In this document: positions 34,465-46,900 of the stretch, in pieces
How positions within the stretch are numbered: the first letter of the stretch is position 1
How the letters are laid out: each line of letters opens with the position of its first letter
Notes under the pieces: generated by a model
Seen by the model: the letters and a program-made list of their open reading frames with translations, nothing else
Told to the model about the DNA's origin: nothing
The model's database searches: none
Assembly (NCBI GenBank): GCA_001599815.1
Contig: BCIA01000004.1
Location: forward strand, 4,800,082 to 4,864,081
Reading direction: 5' to 3'
Length of the DNA stretch: 64,000 bases
DNA from: Furcasterigmium furcatum
Lineage: Eukaryota; Ascomycota; Sordariomycetes; Glomerellales; Plectosphaerellaceae
Made by a program: the position numbers and the translations under genes

Positions 34465-34968
34465 TTACAGCCGGACGACGATATCGAGACAGTCTACCCT
34501 CCACTCTCTCTTTCCCAGTAAACTCCTGAGCCACTCGATGCCCAGCCCTGTCCACTCTTGCCTCCGCTTCGCCAGCTCGTCGGCCGCCGCGCTAGCAAGG
34601 GCGCTGGCCGTGGAGTTGATCACTTCCACCGTCGCATTGAACGTGTTTGTTACGTCGTCGACATAGAGCTCGGGGGTGGCGGGGACCGGCGGTCGCGCCT
34701 CGAACCAGTTGCTGTTAAAGTCGAAGAAGCACCGGTCTGACCAGTTGCAGGAGGTGAGGAAGAGGATGATCAGCAGGAAGCTGCAGTAGACGCATGGCCG
34801 GTTGAGGAAGTATGTGCAGATGAAGAAGAGGAAGATGAAGGCCGGGGACGCATTGGTCGGGATGAAGAGGAGGGGCAGCCAGCTGGAGCAGGACCACAAG
34901 TCAGTACGACAGGCAGGCGACGGGCGAGGAGGCAGAAGGAGGGAGACGGACCTGCGTAGGCAGAACAT
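34465..34968 (-). CDS. Small membrane protein, 144 residues, unknown function
   Basis: Exons 34952-34968 (17 nt) and 34465-34882 give 144 residues; the 69-bp intron has an unusual GTCCGT donor, a perfect TACTGAC branch sequence and a CTCCAG acceptor, and joins MFCLR to SWLPLLFIPT in phase. Residues about 6-52 contain two hydrophobic segments (PAFIFLFFICTYFL and VYCSFLLIILFLTSC). Then a Cys/Phe-rich part (NWSDRCFFDFNSNWFEARPP) and a soluble C-terminal helix follow, with N-glycosylation sequons (NATVEVINST) that would be used only if this side is luminal. I recognise no family. Splicing evidence and composition argue for a real gene. Confidence 0.65.
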   Translation of the reverse strand: MFCLRRSVSLLLPPRPSPACRTDLWSCSSWLPLLFIPTNASPAFIFLFFICTYFLNRPCVYCSFLLIILFLTSCNWSDRCFFDFNSNWFEARPPVPATPELYVDDVTNTFNATVEVINSTASALASAAADELAKRRQEWTGLGIEWLRSLLGKREWRVDCLDIVVRL

Positions 34969-36041
34969 GGCGGGCTATTTGAGACAAGAGACCCTGGTGG
35001 ATGGCGAGGAGAGGGCGGGAGGGGCGGAGCGGATGTATGTTCAATAGGTGGAATGGCTTGTCGCTACCGAAGCCGTCTTTGTACTCGGGTGTGATGCGAG
35101 GTTCCAGATGCGCTTCGGGCTCGGATGCGTCAGGTTGCAGGTCGGGCACACCAAAGCGGGGAGGCCGGATAGGATGTATATGTACGCAGACGAGGAAAGA
35201 GTGGAATCAGTAGCGAAGGAGAGAAGCAGAGTGCGGTGGTCGAGCAAAACTTGAGGGGAGCTGCGTCAGGACGTGAGGATGCGAATGGCGAAAGGCCGCT
35301 CTCCGTCAGATGGATGAACGCCGCAAGCACTAAGACCGATGCGAATCTCGAGTTGATAGGCGGGCGGGCTGATCACGGCTGCTTATGTAAGATGAGACTT
35401 GCCCGGCTTTCAAGCTTCCAGTCCCCGGCCAAGTAAGTACCAGGCAGATCGAGAGACCCAGCTGGCCAAACAAACAACAAGAACTCTGTTGAAAGCTTTC
35501 CCAATAAGTATCATAGGTTCCGAAAGCACTCGACTCTTCCCTTGAGTGAATAGAAACACCATCTCGATTATCCGAGGCTTGATCTCTGGGGCAGGCAGAG
35601 TCGGGTCAGAGCTCCCGCAACTTGCCCGAACTTCTGGTCCCCGTGGAACTCCCCACTTCCCTAAAATTTCAGCGGGTTTCTGCCAATTGCCAGAACCGAC
35701 CGCCTTCCTTCACCGCGAGGTGCACGCTAAGGCAGCTCACCCCTGTTGGTTTGAGAATCTCAGCCCAACCGGCGCCAACTCATCAATCGGGCAATCCCTG
35801 GACGGAGGAAAGAGCACCAACCTCTTCGTCATCCGTCAACGTCGACCGAATTTTACTTACCGCCCTCATCCTCTTCCTCTTTGCACTCCTCATCCACAAC
35901 CGGTGCAAACCACAACACCTCCCGTGCGCGGAAGGGTGCGCGTTCAATTGACTTTACCCTTCGGTCCATCTTTCACCTCTCCTTTTCCATCTGCACGCAT
36001 CGATTTCTTCCAGCGCGCCGCCGCCGCTCCTCCAAACCACC
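34969..36041. promoter_or_regulatory. Divergent upstream region of the small membrane protein and the EDC4-like gene
   Basis: 1.07 kb. The part from about 35850 to 36041 is C/T-rich and probably the leader of the plus-strand gene. No independent gene supported. Confidence 0.5.
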
Positions 36042-39000
36042 ATGGAGCACCCGCCTCCCGCTCCGACTCCCCCCAGCGGCATGGCTCCCAATGGTGCGCG
36101 CAGCAACAATCTGCTGAACCTGCTCAAGTTCAGCGGTGCCGGTGGCCAAGCCTCTGCTCAGCAGGCTCGTCAGGACCCCTACCAGCACCACCATCAGCAG
36201 CAGCACCAGCACTCCCAGCAGGAGCACGATGCCTACCAATACCAGCAATCTCAGCAGCATCGCCAGATGCCGCCTTATCACCCTCAGGACCAGAACCTTG
36301 ATCCTGAGGAGCAGAATATTTCCATGTCGGCTCCCCTGCCGCATCACATTCTGGCCCCGGCCCCCGCCGCCCAGGATCCGAGCGGCCTCTTGCGCGCCCT
36401 TATGGGTGGTGCCCACGACGTCGAAGAGCCGATCCACGAAGCCCCTGCTCCTGTCCCGGCCGCTGCCAACCAGCCCACATCTTCGTTCGGTCAAGCTCCT
36501 CCCTCTGAGGATACCCGAGCCTACCTCCTCAACCTGCTGAACCGGCCCAAGCCCAGCCAGCACGACCAGCCTCCCCTCCTGACCGAGGCTGCTCGCCATG
36601 GCAGCTATCACAGCAATCAATCCGCCGATACTCACAATGATCGGGGTCTCCATCACCTGCTCGAGTCGGGTTCCAACGCCTCGAGCCAGCATCGCCAGGG
36701 CAGCTTCGAATTCGACCGTCGCAACTTTGAGACCTCAGGCCAGCCGGTGGCTTACAACCCGTTCGCTCACCACCAAGATGCGAACGCCTCGTACACCGGC
36801 TACTCGAGCTACGATGCCCAGCATCCCTCGCAGAACAACACTCCCAAGTCCGGTTCTGTGACCCTGGCCGCCCCCGGCTCTACGCATTCTGCCGGCCAGT
36901 CCCCTGCTGCGCCTGCCTTCCACATCCTGAAAAAGGCTCAAGACTCTCCCGGCGGCTCTGCCCACGGCAGCGACCGGAGGAGCTATGGCCAGGAACGCAG
37001 CCCGCTCGCTAGCCCCGAGCACGCGCGTAGAAAGGGCCAGAGCTCGGCCTCGCCCGCTGAGCACATCCCTTACGCCACCCCCGGCTCTACCGTCTCTCAC
37101 TCCAGCATCCCTCACGCCGAGAAGCCCAAGGAGAAGGAGACCGTCTCCGAAGCCGTCCATGAGATTGCTGAACAGGCAAGCCAGGAAGCTCAGGAGGCCG
37201 TTGCCCGTGCCGAGGGTCATCAGTCGCAGCCTGACTACGTCCGGGATCTCGCCGAGATGAACGCCGCCCCCACCGATTCCGACTTCGAGGACAGGGCGCA
37301 GCACGCCGCCCAGGCCATCAAGAAAGAACTCGAGCGCGAGGAGAACGAGGGAGTTCTCGAAAGCGTCATGCCTGCCGAGGTTGCCAGCGAGGTTCACAAG
37401 ATCGTCGACGACGTTGCCGGCGAGGGTGTCGCTGACAGCTGGGAGAGCGCCGACCAGGACGAAATCGTCGTCATCGAGGAAGAGGCCCCGGCTCCCGTCA
37501 AGGTCTTCAACTTCCCGATGAAGCCTTGGATCTCCATCACCGTCAAGGGCAACGCCGACCTGCCCCAGTTCCGTGACGAGAGTATTATGGATATCGCTCG
37601 TTTGAAGAAGGAATTCGATCAGATCGACCGCAACCTCTACACGGCCACCCAGATCTACATGGTCTATGGCATGTCCAAGGCCGGCGGACTTCGTGTCATC
37701 CGTCAGGAAGATGGCAGGGATGCTAAGATCTTCACCGATACCAAGGACCGCATCTTCAACGTTGCCGTTTCTGTCACCCCATCCGACCACGACGGTGTCC
37801 ACCGGGAAGCTATCATCGGTACCGGCATTAGCGGCACCGTCTACTGGGTCCAGATCCGGAACGGCGACAAGGACCACATTGAGGATGCCCACCCTGAGCA
37901 GTACGGTTTCGCCCTGCCACCCATGTCGTCCCACGAGGGCGACGCTCCTGGCGGCGTTCTCAAGACCCGCGCCCGCTCCTCGACGATCCACCCCGAGTTC
38001 TTCGCCGTCGGCCGTGGCAAGTCCATCAACATCATCTGGCCCGAGTATATCATGCAGAACAACCTCTTCAAGCCCGGCCACGACCGCGTCGTCGATACCG
38101 AGCAGTTGGCTAAGCAGTGTTCGTTGAAAATCAACACTGGTAAGGCTGGAAAGGATTTCACGTTCAGCCAGGACGACACCGTCGTTGTCTCCCTCGACAA
38201 ATCCGGCCGCGTCAAGTTCTGGGACGTTCGCGAACTCACTGCGGCCAAGGAGGACGGCAACCCGCGTGCCCCCACGCCCAAGCACACGTCCCTGGAGGTT
38301 AAGGACCCCCTGTTGACCTTGACGAGTACGCCGGAAGGCGAAAAGGCCTGGCCAACCTCGGTGCTCCTGGTGGATAAGCTCCGCCCCTACCAGAAACGCT
38401 GCGCTTTGAGGTACATGATCGTCGGCATGAAGCAGAACCACACCCTTCAGCTGTGGGATCTCGCCCTCGGTAAGCCCGTGCAGGAGTTCAACCTCCCACA
38501 CAGCAAGGAGTCCGACGCCGTCTGCAGCGTCATGTATCACCCTCCCACTGGCATGATCGTCATCGGCCATCCGACCCGAAACTCGATCTACTTCGCGCAT
38601 CTCTCGGCCCCTAAGTATACGCTGAAGAGCGTGTCCCAGGTTGAGTACATCCAGAAGCTCGTCGCCCAAGACACTACCATCCCGCAGCCTGACTCTACTG
38701 CAGTCATCAGCGGCGTGCGCGAGTATTCCTTCGCTAACAGGGGAATCCTCCGGAGTCTTGACATCCTGTCTTCGCCGGCCATGAGCCAGGACTCGGATGA
38801 GCCCACTCTTTTCGAGCTGTACGCAATGCACTCTAAGGGCGTGGCTTGCCTGCTCGTCAAGCAGACCGAGCTTGGATGGTCCAAGGACAACAAGGTTCTT
38901 GCCCCGGTCGAGGCGGTTGATGTCGGATTCATCACCATCTCGAAGCTCAAGCCGCCTCCCCCTCAGACGGTCGAGGCCACCCCCCAGGAAACTGCCGCTC

Positions 39001-40876
39001 AGCCCACCGTTACCCGCCACGTCCACAAGGAGCCTGCTGCCCATTCGAGCCCCCCTCACCAGGAGGAATCTTCGCGGCGCGCACCTGACACGACTAGTTC
39101 CGCCAAGGCCAAGCAAGAGGCGAAGGAGGACGAGACACCGCCTCCTGCCCCTGCTGCGAAGGAGGAGAAGCAGGAGAAGCAAGAGCGCAAGAGCCGCAAA
39201 AAGAAGGCGGCTGCCGCCGCTGCCGCTGCCGCTTCGATCGCCGCGGAAGCCCCGTCCAACGGAGGCAGTCAGTCTCCCCGCGTCACTCCCAAGGACCACA
39301 AGAATTCCTCGTCGCCACCCGTCAATTCCATCACTCAGGAGTCTGTGGAGGCTTATCTTAGCAGTATGGAGTCTCGCCTGAACAGCAGCTTCGCGGGCAC
39401 GATCAACGCTGGCCTAAAGTCAATTAACTCCAAGATCGAGGAGTCTCACCGAGAGCGTGAGAAGGACTTCGAGGCTCGCCAGGTGAACCTGCTTCACATG
39501 GTCTCCGAGGTGCTCAATGAGAATACCCAGAAGGTCCTCGAGTCGCTCATCCATGAGCAGTTCGCCAGCTCGGTCATTCCTGCCATCTCTGATGTCGCCA
39601 GTCGGGCCGTCGCCGAGCAGTTCAACTCCAGCCTGAACCAGCAGGTTTCGCAGTCAGTCCACAAGGAGATCCATCGGGCTCTGCCTACCGCGACTCAGCA
39701 GGCCTTGCAGGGAGGCGAGTTCATCAAGACTCTCACCAACAGGGTGTCTGCCAACGTCGCCCAGGCCGTGCAGCATGAGGTCGTTGACCACCTCTCGGCG
39801 AAGCTATCCTCCTCTTTCAGCACCATGACCCGTTCTGCTTGCCAAACTGTCGCCGAGGAGCTGCAGCGTCAGCATCGTGCCGAGCTCGAGAGCATTCATG
39901 CCCAGCGTGTCGCGGACCACACCAAGATGGACCAGCTTAGCGCCGTGGTCACCCAGCTCTCCAACATGGTTTCTGCTCTGGCTTCCTCTCAGGAGCAGTT
40001 CCAGGGCGAGTTCCTGCGATTCCAGCAGCAGGCTGTGAAGCAGCAGCAGCAACAGCACCAGCAGCAGCAGCTTCCGCAGCACGTGTCTCCGGCTTCCCAG
40101 CAGGCTTATACCGGCCCTCAAGGTCAGGGCTATGGTCAGCACCAGCCCCAGCAGATGCGGCCCGCCTACCAGCAGAGCGTTGGTGGCCAGAGCTTCAATG
40201 CCATGCAGAGCCCCGAAAACGCCGTCTCTCAGCGTTCCGCGACTCACTATGCACCCTCGCATGCTGGTTCCATGGTGCCTTCGCACGCACACTCGCTCGC
40301 CAGCACCTCGCAGGCGATGACCCACTCCAACATGGGCAGTGTGGAGTATGACCAGACTCTTGCCGAGCGCACTGGCGTCATCGAGTCTCTGCTGAAGGAG
40401 GGAAAGACTGAAGAAGCTCTTCTCACGTGGCTTCAGTCTGGCCGCGAGCACGTTATCTTCGACAAGTTCATCAGCAAGTTCGGCCCCCAGCTGCTCAACG
40501 GCCTCCCGGGACTTCTCCTCTTGACTGTGGCTACTACTATTAGCCACAACCTAGAGTCGTCGACCAGGGATAGAGTCGCTTGGCTCGAGAGCATTGTCAA
40601 CACTATTCAAGAGGATTACAAGTCACTGGTAAGTCCGATTCAGCCCCGAGGCTCCTATGCACATTTCTTAATACTAACTACCTCTAGGACGCTGATGCAA
40701 AGCATATGGCACCTAGGATTTTCGAGCTCATCATCCAGAAGACTGAGGCCCTCTTCGTCCGCGTTAGTAGCACCAAGGGCAATGACCCTATTCTGCGCAA
40801 CCTCTCGCAGTTGATCGGACAGTCCAAGAAGGTCCTGGAGCTTTGCTTGGCTTCCAACCAGCAGCAGTTTGCCTAA
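36042..40876 (+). CDS. EDC4/Ge-1/Pdc1-like mRNA decapping scaffold
   Basis: Large P-body scaffold expected to bind Dcp2 and promote decapping. Exons 36042-40628 and 40688-40876 (intron GTAAGT...CTCTAG, branch TACTAAC) give 1,591 residues. Residues 1-480 are disordered, rich in Gln, His, Pro and Ser, with one short conserved-looking motif NNLLNLLKF. A WD40-type propeller spans about 490-980 (KPWISITVKG, DDTVVVSLDKSGRVKFWDVREL, LQLWDLALGKPVQEF). A basic Ala/Lys-rich linker follows, then a long coiled coil (about 1110-1340) and Gln-rich tracts. The C-terminal helical domain (RTGVIESLLKEGKTEEALLTWL ... LSQLIGQSKKVLEL) resembles the EDC4 C-terminal domain. A long antisense open frame is only a by-product of codon bias. 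Confidence 0.8.
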
Positions 40877-41487
40877 GCCCTTGTCTTGCATGGCAAGCAG
40901 GCAACCAGCACTGCGCGCTCTCACGATGTCATGACAACACAAAGTACATACCAGCATTTCGGCACATACATGCCAGGCATTGACAGCCTGGTAGCCAGCC
41001 GTGGAAAGGGGGGCCAAGAGTCACCTGATGCATTTGATGGGCCAGCTTTGACGGCCCTTTGCTTTGCCGATCATAGTCGGCACGAGGAGGACGTAGCTGT
41101 TACAGAGGGAGCAGCAGCGTTCATGGTACATGGATTTGGCGCGGAACCGTTTAAAGGGGCAATGTGGCTTTTTTTCGGACTCATTTCATGGCGTGCTAGG
41201 CTGTGGAAAGGTCGTTTCGCTTGCGACGATAATGCAACTCGTTGCGCGCGAGACCTCGACTTTGTTGATTACTGTGTCAGGAGATATACCCGTCTTGGGG
41301 GATCGCCGGGGGTGGTAGCTTTCGGAGAGAGGTAGCGAAAGACGATCAAAGGTTTTCATCAAAGTATCTCATGACTTGGGTGCGCGCGCGTAATGTGATG
41401 TGATGTGAAGAAGTCAACTGTGAAGACGACGCTTGTCCTGCTATGCTATGATAAAGTCAAATGCTGATTCAACCCAACTGGCTGCTA
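40877..41487. other. Convergent 3' flanks of the EDC4-like and WLM genes
   Basis: 611 bp between facing stops. A short TGATGTGATGTGA tandem sits near 41390. No gene recognised. Confidence 0.5.
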
Positions 41488-42534
41488 TTACACGCCTGAC
41501 GTCGGCGGCCGTGGCTCGTCCGGCTTCTTCCCGTCCGGCGTCTCGAGGTTCTGCCTCCTCATCCGCTCCGTCGCCGCCTGCGCCAGGATGTCTCTCCTGC
41601 TCAGCCCGGGCGTGAGGCGGTTGCTCCCGCCCAGCACGAACTCGCCGCCCTCCCATCCGCCGTGATCGGGCGGGTAGTCCTCCTCGTCCTCCTCGCCGCG
41701 CGCGGGGGCGTACGTCTCGCCGTCGGCCATGGACCGGCCCGCGCCGAGCTGGTCGACCTCGCGCTCGATCTGGTGGCAGAGGTCCCAGAAGTTCCTGTCG
41801 TGGTCGCCGTGGACGTTGTGTGCGAGCTCGTGGCAGAGGGTCTTGCGGATGGTCTTGTAGTCGCGGTAGCCGTCGTGGGCGTCTGTGCGGAGTCGGAGCT
41901 CGATGGCCTCGCCGCGGTTGCGGTTGAGGCCGAGAAGGCGGGTGGTGCCCTCGTGGGAGGACTGGGTGTTGCTCAGGGGCTCCATCTCCGTGAGCAGGCC
42001 GACGGTGAACTTGTGCTTGAGCATCGTGGCGCGGATGCCGGGGTCGTCGCGCAGGCGCTCGAGGAGGGCCATGCTGAGCTCTGGGCGGGGGAGCCCCGCG
42101 AGGGGCCGCAGGGTGAGGAATGTGTAGGAGGAGGCGGCGGTCGAGGGGTGGGTTTTGCGGGCTTTGGCGCTGCTGCGGTGCCGGTGCCGGGCGCGGGCTT
42201 CGGTGCGAGCCTTTGCGAGGCTGCAGGCTGCTTGGAAGGACGAGAGTTCTGTTGTTGAGGGGGCGAGGAGCTGGATCTTGAGATTCGTGAGGGAGGAGAG
42301 CGGGAGTTCGGGGTTCTTGAATGGAGGCTTCTGGAGGCCGTGTTTGGCGATGAGCAGCTTCTGGTGAGACGGAGGGATCTCGAGATCAGCGTCGATGGCA
42401 TTGGAGAGGTCTGTGATCGTGGCGGAGGAGTCGAATGCGAAGACGATCGGAGAGTTGCGATGCGTGATGGTGATGGTGATCTCGTCTTCAGCGGTGGGCG
42501 AGTCTGCCACCGCAATGGGATTGTCGTTCTCCAT
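41488..42534 (-). CDS. Ubiquitin-like plus WLM-domain metalloprotease (Wss1-related)
   Basis: Single exon, 348 residues. Residues about 17-92 form a ubiquitin-like domain (EITITITHRNSPIVFAF ... HQKLLIAKHGLQK). The WLM zinc-protease domain follows from about 150; its catalytic site is complete: HELAHNVHGDHDRNFW (three His ligands and the catalytic Glu), preceded by KTIRKTLC. WLM enzymes of the Wss1 group cut proteins cross-linked to DNA and act with SUMO/ubiquitin and Cdc48. The UBL-first layout matches the fission-yeast type fusion rather than budding-yeast Wss1, and no SIM or VCP-binding motif is obvious. The C-terminus is acidic, then basic and Pro-rich. No intron needed. Confidence 0.88.
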   Translation of the reverse strand: MENDNPIAVADSPTAEDEITITITHRNSPIVFAFDSSATITDLSNAIDADLEIPPSHQKLLIAKHGLQKPPFKNPELPLSSLTNLKIQLLAPSTTELSSFQAACSLAKARTEARARHRHRSSAKARKTHPSTAASSYTFLTLRPLAGLPRPELSMALLERLRDDPGIRATMLKHKFTVGLLTEMEPLSNTQSSHEGTTRLLGLNRNRGEAIELRLRTDAHDGYRDYKTIRKTLCHELAHNVHGDHDRNFWDLCHQIEREVDQLGAGRSMADGETYAPARGEEDEEDYPPDHGGWEGGEFVLGGSNRLTPGLSRRDILAQAATERMRRQNLETPDGKKPDEPRPPTSGV

Positions 42535-43627
42535 ATTTACGTAGTTGATTAAGTTGTAGTTGTGGTTGGAAGTGTATAGGACACGCAGCGAGTGTTGTAT
42601 TTGTAGAAGATCTCCCGGCGCATCACCCGTCGCAAAGGGTGGATTAGTGGTGATACTATTATGGACGGCGGCGAAGCGCCCCGAAACCTCCAGCTGAGGT
42701 GCCCGTCCTAGGCAGCTTAGAAATACGACGTCACCTTAGCTCCGGGGTTAAAGATGCAGGGTCCTCGGGCTCTTGGCGACCGGTCATCTTTGTCAGCATG
42801 ATCGGGTGTCGGACGTCCACAACCCCGATCAGCTTGGTCCAATCATAAGCACGCATCTGCGAATAAGGCATCATCTCCTGAATGGCTTCATCCTGAGATG
42901 CATCCCCTCCAAAAAACAAAAAAGCAAAAGGGTTCGGAGCCTTGTGGCTCCTACGTCCCTGGCGCGTTTCGAACTGATGACCTTAAGGCGAGTTGCTGTT
43001 GTTGTCGTGTTGAATTCAGAATGAGGTCAACCAATCGATCCACCACCAATACCGCTTGACCTGGACCGTCCAATGGTGCCGCTACGGTTTTGATACCTGG
43101 AGCTGCTGTACGTTGGGTTATATAGGTACGTACGAGATGGCATGGCGGCTCAGGTGGCCTAGCAACCCAAGGAGCAACTCCCTGAAGAGACAACCCCCCT
43201 GAGCCGCAGGACCCCTCATCAACCTCGGATTAGTACTACGCTCTGCCTACATCAGTGCCCTGGGAATCTCATTTGCTCGTTCAGGTGCACATGCATAGAA
43301 AATAGCTGTCCAATAGGTTGACTTCAATGACTGAAGACATCTATCTGGTCGGCCCATGAGAGCATGTGTATGTTCATATCGTCCATGCCGCAATGCCAGT
43401 GCTTTGCGAGCCTCTATCCCAGTGGTATTGTCAAGTCCCCAACCTCGATCCCAAAAACAATGACACCGAAACCCACTGGAACCTATCCATCGAGAAGTCC
43501 TGCAGTAATGATCAAATGACAAAGACAAAGGCAAGTTCCTCTGTCCCAAAAACGCCAAGCTCCCGGACCGCTGCCATCGCTGGATCTCCCACGACAGCAA
43601 GCACCTTGTAATTCCCACCACTTATGA
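42535..43627. other. Intergenic, about 1.1 kb
   Basis: Holds the WLM gene's promoter and the 3' flank of the small gene at 43628. A TTCGAA-containing stretch near 42967-42990 looks slightly like the T arm of a tRNA but has no pairing stems or A box. No gene supported. Confidence 0.5.
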
Positions 43628-43906
43628 CTACTTCTTTCTGCCAGCGTCACGGAATTGGCGTTCAAAGTCGGCCGCATGTTTGCTTCCAGTCTCCCTGGAC
43701 CTTCCGGAGGTCTGGCCGGAGATGTAGAAGTCGGCCGCCGCGTTGCGGGTTGAGGTGTAGTCTGCCATGCGGGCTTCGCCTGACCTGCTGCCCTTGTGCT
43801 TGTTTCCGTTCGTCGAGGAGGTACGCTCCGAGTAGTGAGAAGACCTGAGCAAGTCAGCTGCTGTTTGATCCAACGAATCCTGGACGACTCACTTTGAGCC
43901 ACCCAT
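43628..43906 (-). CDS. Small hydrophilic protein, 76 residues, unknown function
   Basis: Exons 43893-43906 (14 nt, MGGSK) and 43628-43844 give 76 residues in phase; the 48-bp intron has GTGAGT and GCTCAG ends with a CAGCTGAC branch-like sequence. The protein is Ser/Gly/Arg-rich and highly charged with no membrane segment (YSERTSSTNGNKHKG, MADYTSTRNAAADFYISG, HAADFERQFRDAGRKK). I recognise no family. An N-terminal MGGSKSS fits the general pattern for N-myristoylation (Gly2, Ser6-like position), which is inference. The tiny first exon with strong splice signals argues that it is real. Confidence 0.6.
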
Positions 43907-46900
43907 CTTGAATGTATCGGGTACGTGGATGCCTGCGGTATGGAGACGAAGAATGGGAGGAGATAACTGGACACTGAAAGCTCTGAGATGTGCTCAGGTT
44001 GACTGCAGTGAGTTGTGATGGGTTGGTTTGGACTTCAACACTGGCCGTGGCGACTCTGGCTCTTTTATGCCCTCGTTTCAAGGCCGCGAGTTCAAGCAGA
44101 AGGAAGAGCAAAGACAGACATCATTTGCGCCGGCAAAAAATGCCAAAACCATTCGCAAGAAAGGCAAATGGACTAGCATTGCCTTAAGCATTGCCCTCAT
44201 TACCGAAACAGGGGTGCGAGCACCCGCGTCCAGTTTCGCCGTGGAAGCAAGCTCACCGGGTAGCAGAAGAGTTGAGTCACACACTTACACTTCGGTGAAA
44301 AAAGACATCAACAACACTGATGAAGCGGATACCAAGCCTCGGTGGGTGTCCGATGATCCGTCATGTGTCCGCGGGAGTGGCCCTGGCGGAAGCTGTCCGG
44401 TTTGGGGCGGGCCTGAGCAAATGCCGGCATCGGAACTTAATCGTGGGAGAGGGGCGCCTGTAATTGGAAGAATAGGAACCTCATATGTTTTGGAGTCAAC
44501 ATATCAACCGCGCGCCAACGGGGGACGGACGCGGGAAACCAGGAAGGGGAATGCGGATGCGGAGGGGCACAGCCCGGAGGCGACGAGGCGGGCATACAAG
44601 GGCGCCGACAAGCGCGCGATTCAAACCCGTCTCCCTGTCCGGGAAGACTTCAAGGGAGATAAGAGGAAATGGAGAAAGACACCGAGAAATATCAGATGGG
44701 GAGGATATTCCGAAACGGCCGAAATCGGATGTCAGGGCTATCATGGTGTGAGAGCATGATACCTGACTGGGGAACATGTGATGATAGACCCCGCGACGGC
44801 ATGATGTCAGGAAGTAGGGGTCCCCAGGTTTTGATGCGACGTCTTGTGACGTTCAAGAAGATGGATCAGTATATATCTCCAGCTCGTGGGGTCGCGGTTG
44901 GCGGAGGGAGGAGAGAGTGCCACGCTTCGGTATCGGGGGGATTTGCTGAATTGGGGCAGGATTTCGGTGAGAGACTGGAGGGATGAGCGGCGGACCTCGG
45001 CGCCGTCATTGTCAGCCCGTACCACCAAACAGAGACGAGCTGCTAGCACGTTGAAAAGCGACAGAGGAGAATTGCCAGCGCACACTTGTCGCCATCAAAA
45101 CGTTGTCTATGCCTTAGGGAGCGATGGCCCGGGGTTGAAGGCGGAGCAGATGTATGACAGACCGGTGCTGGCGAGGCTGTCACATCCGGGAGGAGACAAC
45201 TGCAAGTAGAAGAAGCCGCTGCGACCAAGTCCTCGGAGTTTTCTCTTTGGAGTTGGAATGGCTTTGTTTGTCTCGTCTGACCCATGGCCAAGTCTGGACC
45301 GAGGAACGGACCGAGGAAAGCTCGCGCTGCGGCCCGTCGAGTGCCCGTCGAGTGTGAACTAAGAAGCGACGGCGTTGGTGTCCCTCAGCTGAACCATGGG
45401 CTGGTCGCCGCACGCCCAATGGCTCGCTACGATCTGCTGGAGAGCAGAACAGGGTTGGATACCTGACATTCTGAGATCTTTGGCCGCAGTTCGGGTACAA
45501 ACCGAGCGGATTGATCGTCTGGGGAGGCATAACCGTGGGCTGAAGGTCTAGAGCACCTGATGAGGCTGTCGTTGGACAGATACCGGCGAGGAAGCATCCC
45601 GACTGGGGGGCACGGGTTGAAGATGCCGGAGTGAGGTCAGCCAAGAGGAAGTTCAGCTGTCACGGGAGGGATCCAAGACGGGCAGCCTGTAAGGCATTCG
45701 TGGCGGGGGCAGGGACAGACGTGACTAAGCCTGTTCTTCGGGGCTGTGCACTGAAATTCCACTCCACACCGCACTCACCTCGTCCTGTCCTATCCGCTGT
45801 CACACCTCTCACAGGACCTTGCCAATTGAGCGAGTCTTGTTGGAGGGTTGGAGGTGGATGTCGACATTGAAGCTTCAACCTCAATCGGCCGTCGTTAACA
45901 TCATCAAACGGCGTGGCTTTGTGCCGTGTTGCATTCTGTCCTTTTTTGACAGGTTCCAAAATGATAGACCTCGACCCTCAGCGTCTCGAGTCCTCTCCAA
46001 GTCGTTCGAGTCTCGAGGCAGACAGCCGGGCGGCATCCGCTCCAATACGAATACATTCACCCATTCATCCGAACAACTTCGGAATACTCATCTTCGGATT
46101 CAAAATGACGGTTTTCTACACATCACGGCCACCACCTACAACACCAAGCCACCCCCGAACCTCCAGCCACTTGTCCAGACTCGGCATTTCGCACCGCCAG
46201 CACCGCCACGGGCAGACAAGCATCGCATCATGACAGCGAAGTCAGAACACGGTTGACGGCTTCGAGGTGGTTGCTCAAGGGAGCGGCGCAGCGGCTGACC
46301 TGCATTGGCCTTAATCCACATCCGTATGCCAACCCACCCCCCGGCCAGAAAACCTCACACGCATGGCCCCTCTTTCTGGCCCCCAACTGAGCCGTCTCTC
46401 CCCTCTCGTTTCCAAACAAGCGCTGCCTCTTCTTGGCAAGTTCTCAGTCCTGTGAACCACCGCCCAGGGAACTGAACAAATCGGGTTAGCGCCCTTGCCG
46501 CTCTTTCTCAGTCACGGTTCAGTCAAGTTCAGCCACCAGTGCCCATCAAGATGAAAGGAGTTGATCAGAATGGAGATAATCTGGACAGCTTTGATCATGC
46601 TCCCCTACTACAGAGGCATCACCGTCGGGCGGCCTGGTGCAACGTGGAACCAGATGATCATTCTCGGTGGTCTTCAGGCCCGGTTGCCGTGCCACACATA
46701 ACAAGCAGGGACGCTCAACTCTTAGCCTCGTGGCACCACTCATATCTCCGGATAGACTGGCTTTAGAGCCGGACGACGTGCTGCAAGAGAGGTCAAAATC
46801 CGGGGACAGCCCTTAAACGCCGACGACGGTGAGGGATTCAAGTTGTCTTCGAACATCGGCTGGGTCCATCCTGGCCCATCCCGACGCGTTGTGGGGACTA

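Noticed and set aside
36735..39299. 854-residue open frame antisense to the EDC4-like gene
   Set aside because: Strong third-position GC bias of the sense gene keeps the antisense frame open. Its text is low complexity (runs of Leu, Arg, Gly, Val) without any domain, and it lies wholly inside a well-supported gene.
42940..43010. tRNA-like fragment around TTTCGAAC
   Set aside because: A T-loop-like string is present but the T stem does not pair on either strand, and no A box or acceptor stem is found at the right distance.
44028..44759. 243-residue plus-strand frame in the gene-poor block
   Set aside because: Opens at TTG, not ATG; text is Arg/Gly/Thr-rich with no domain or splice logic. Left as non-coding pending transcripts.
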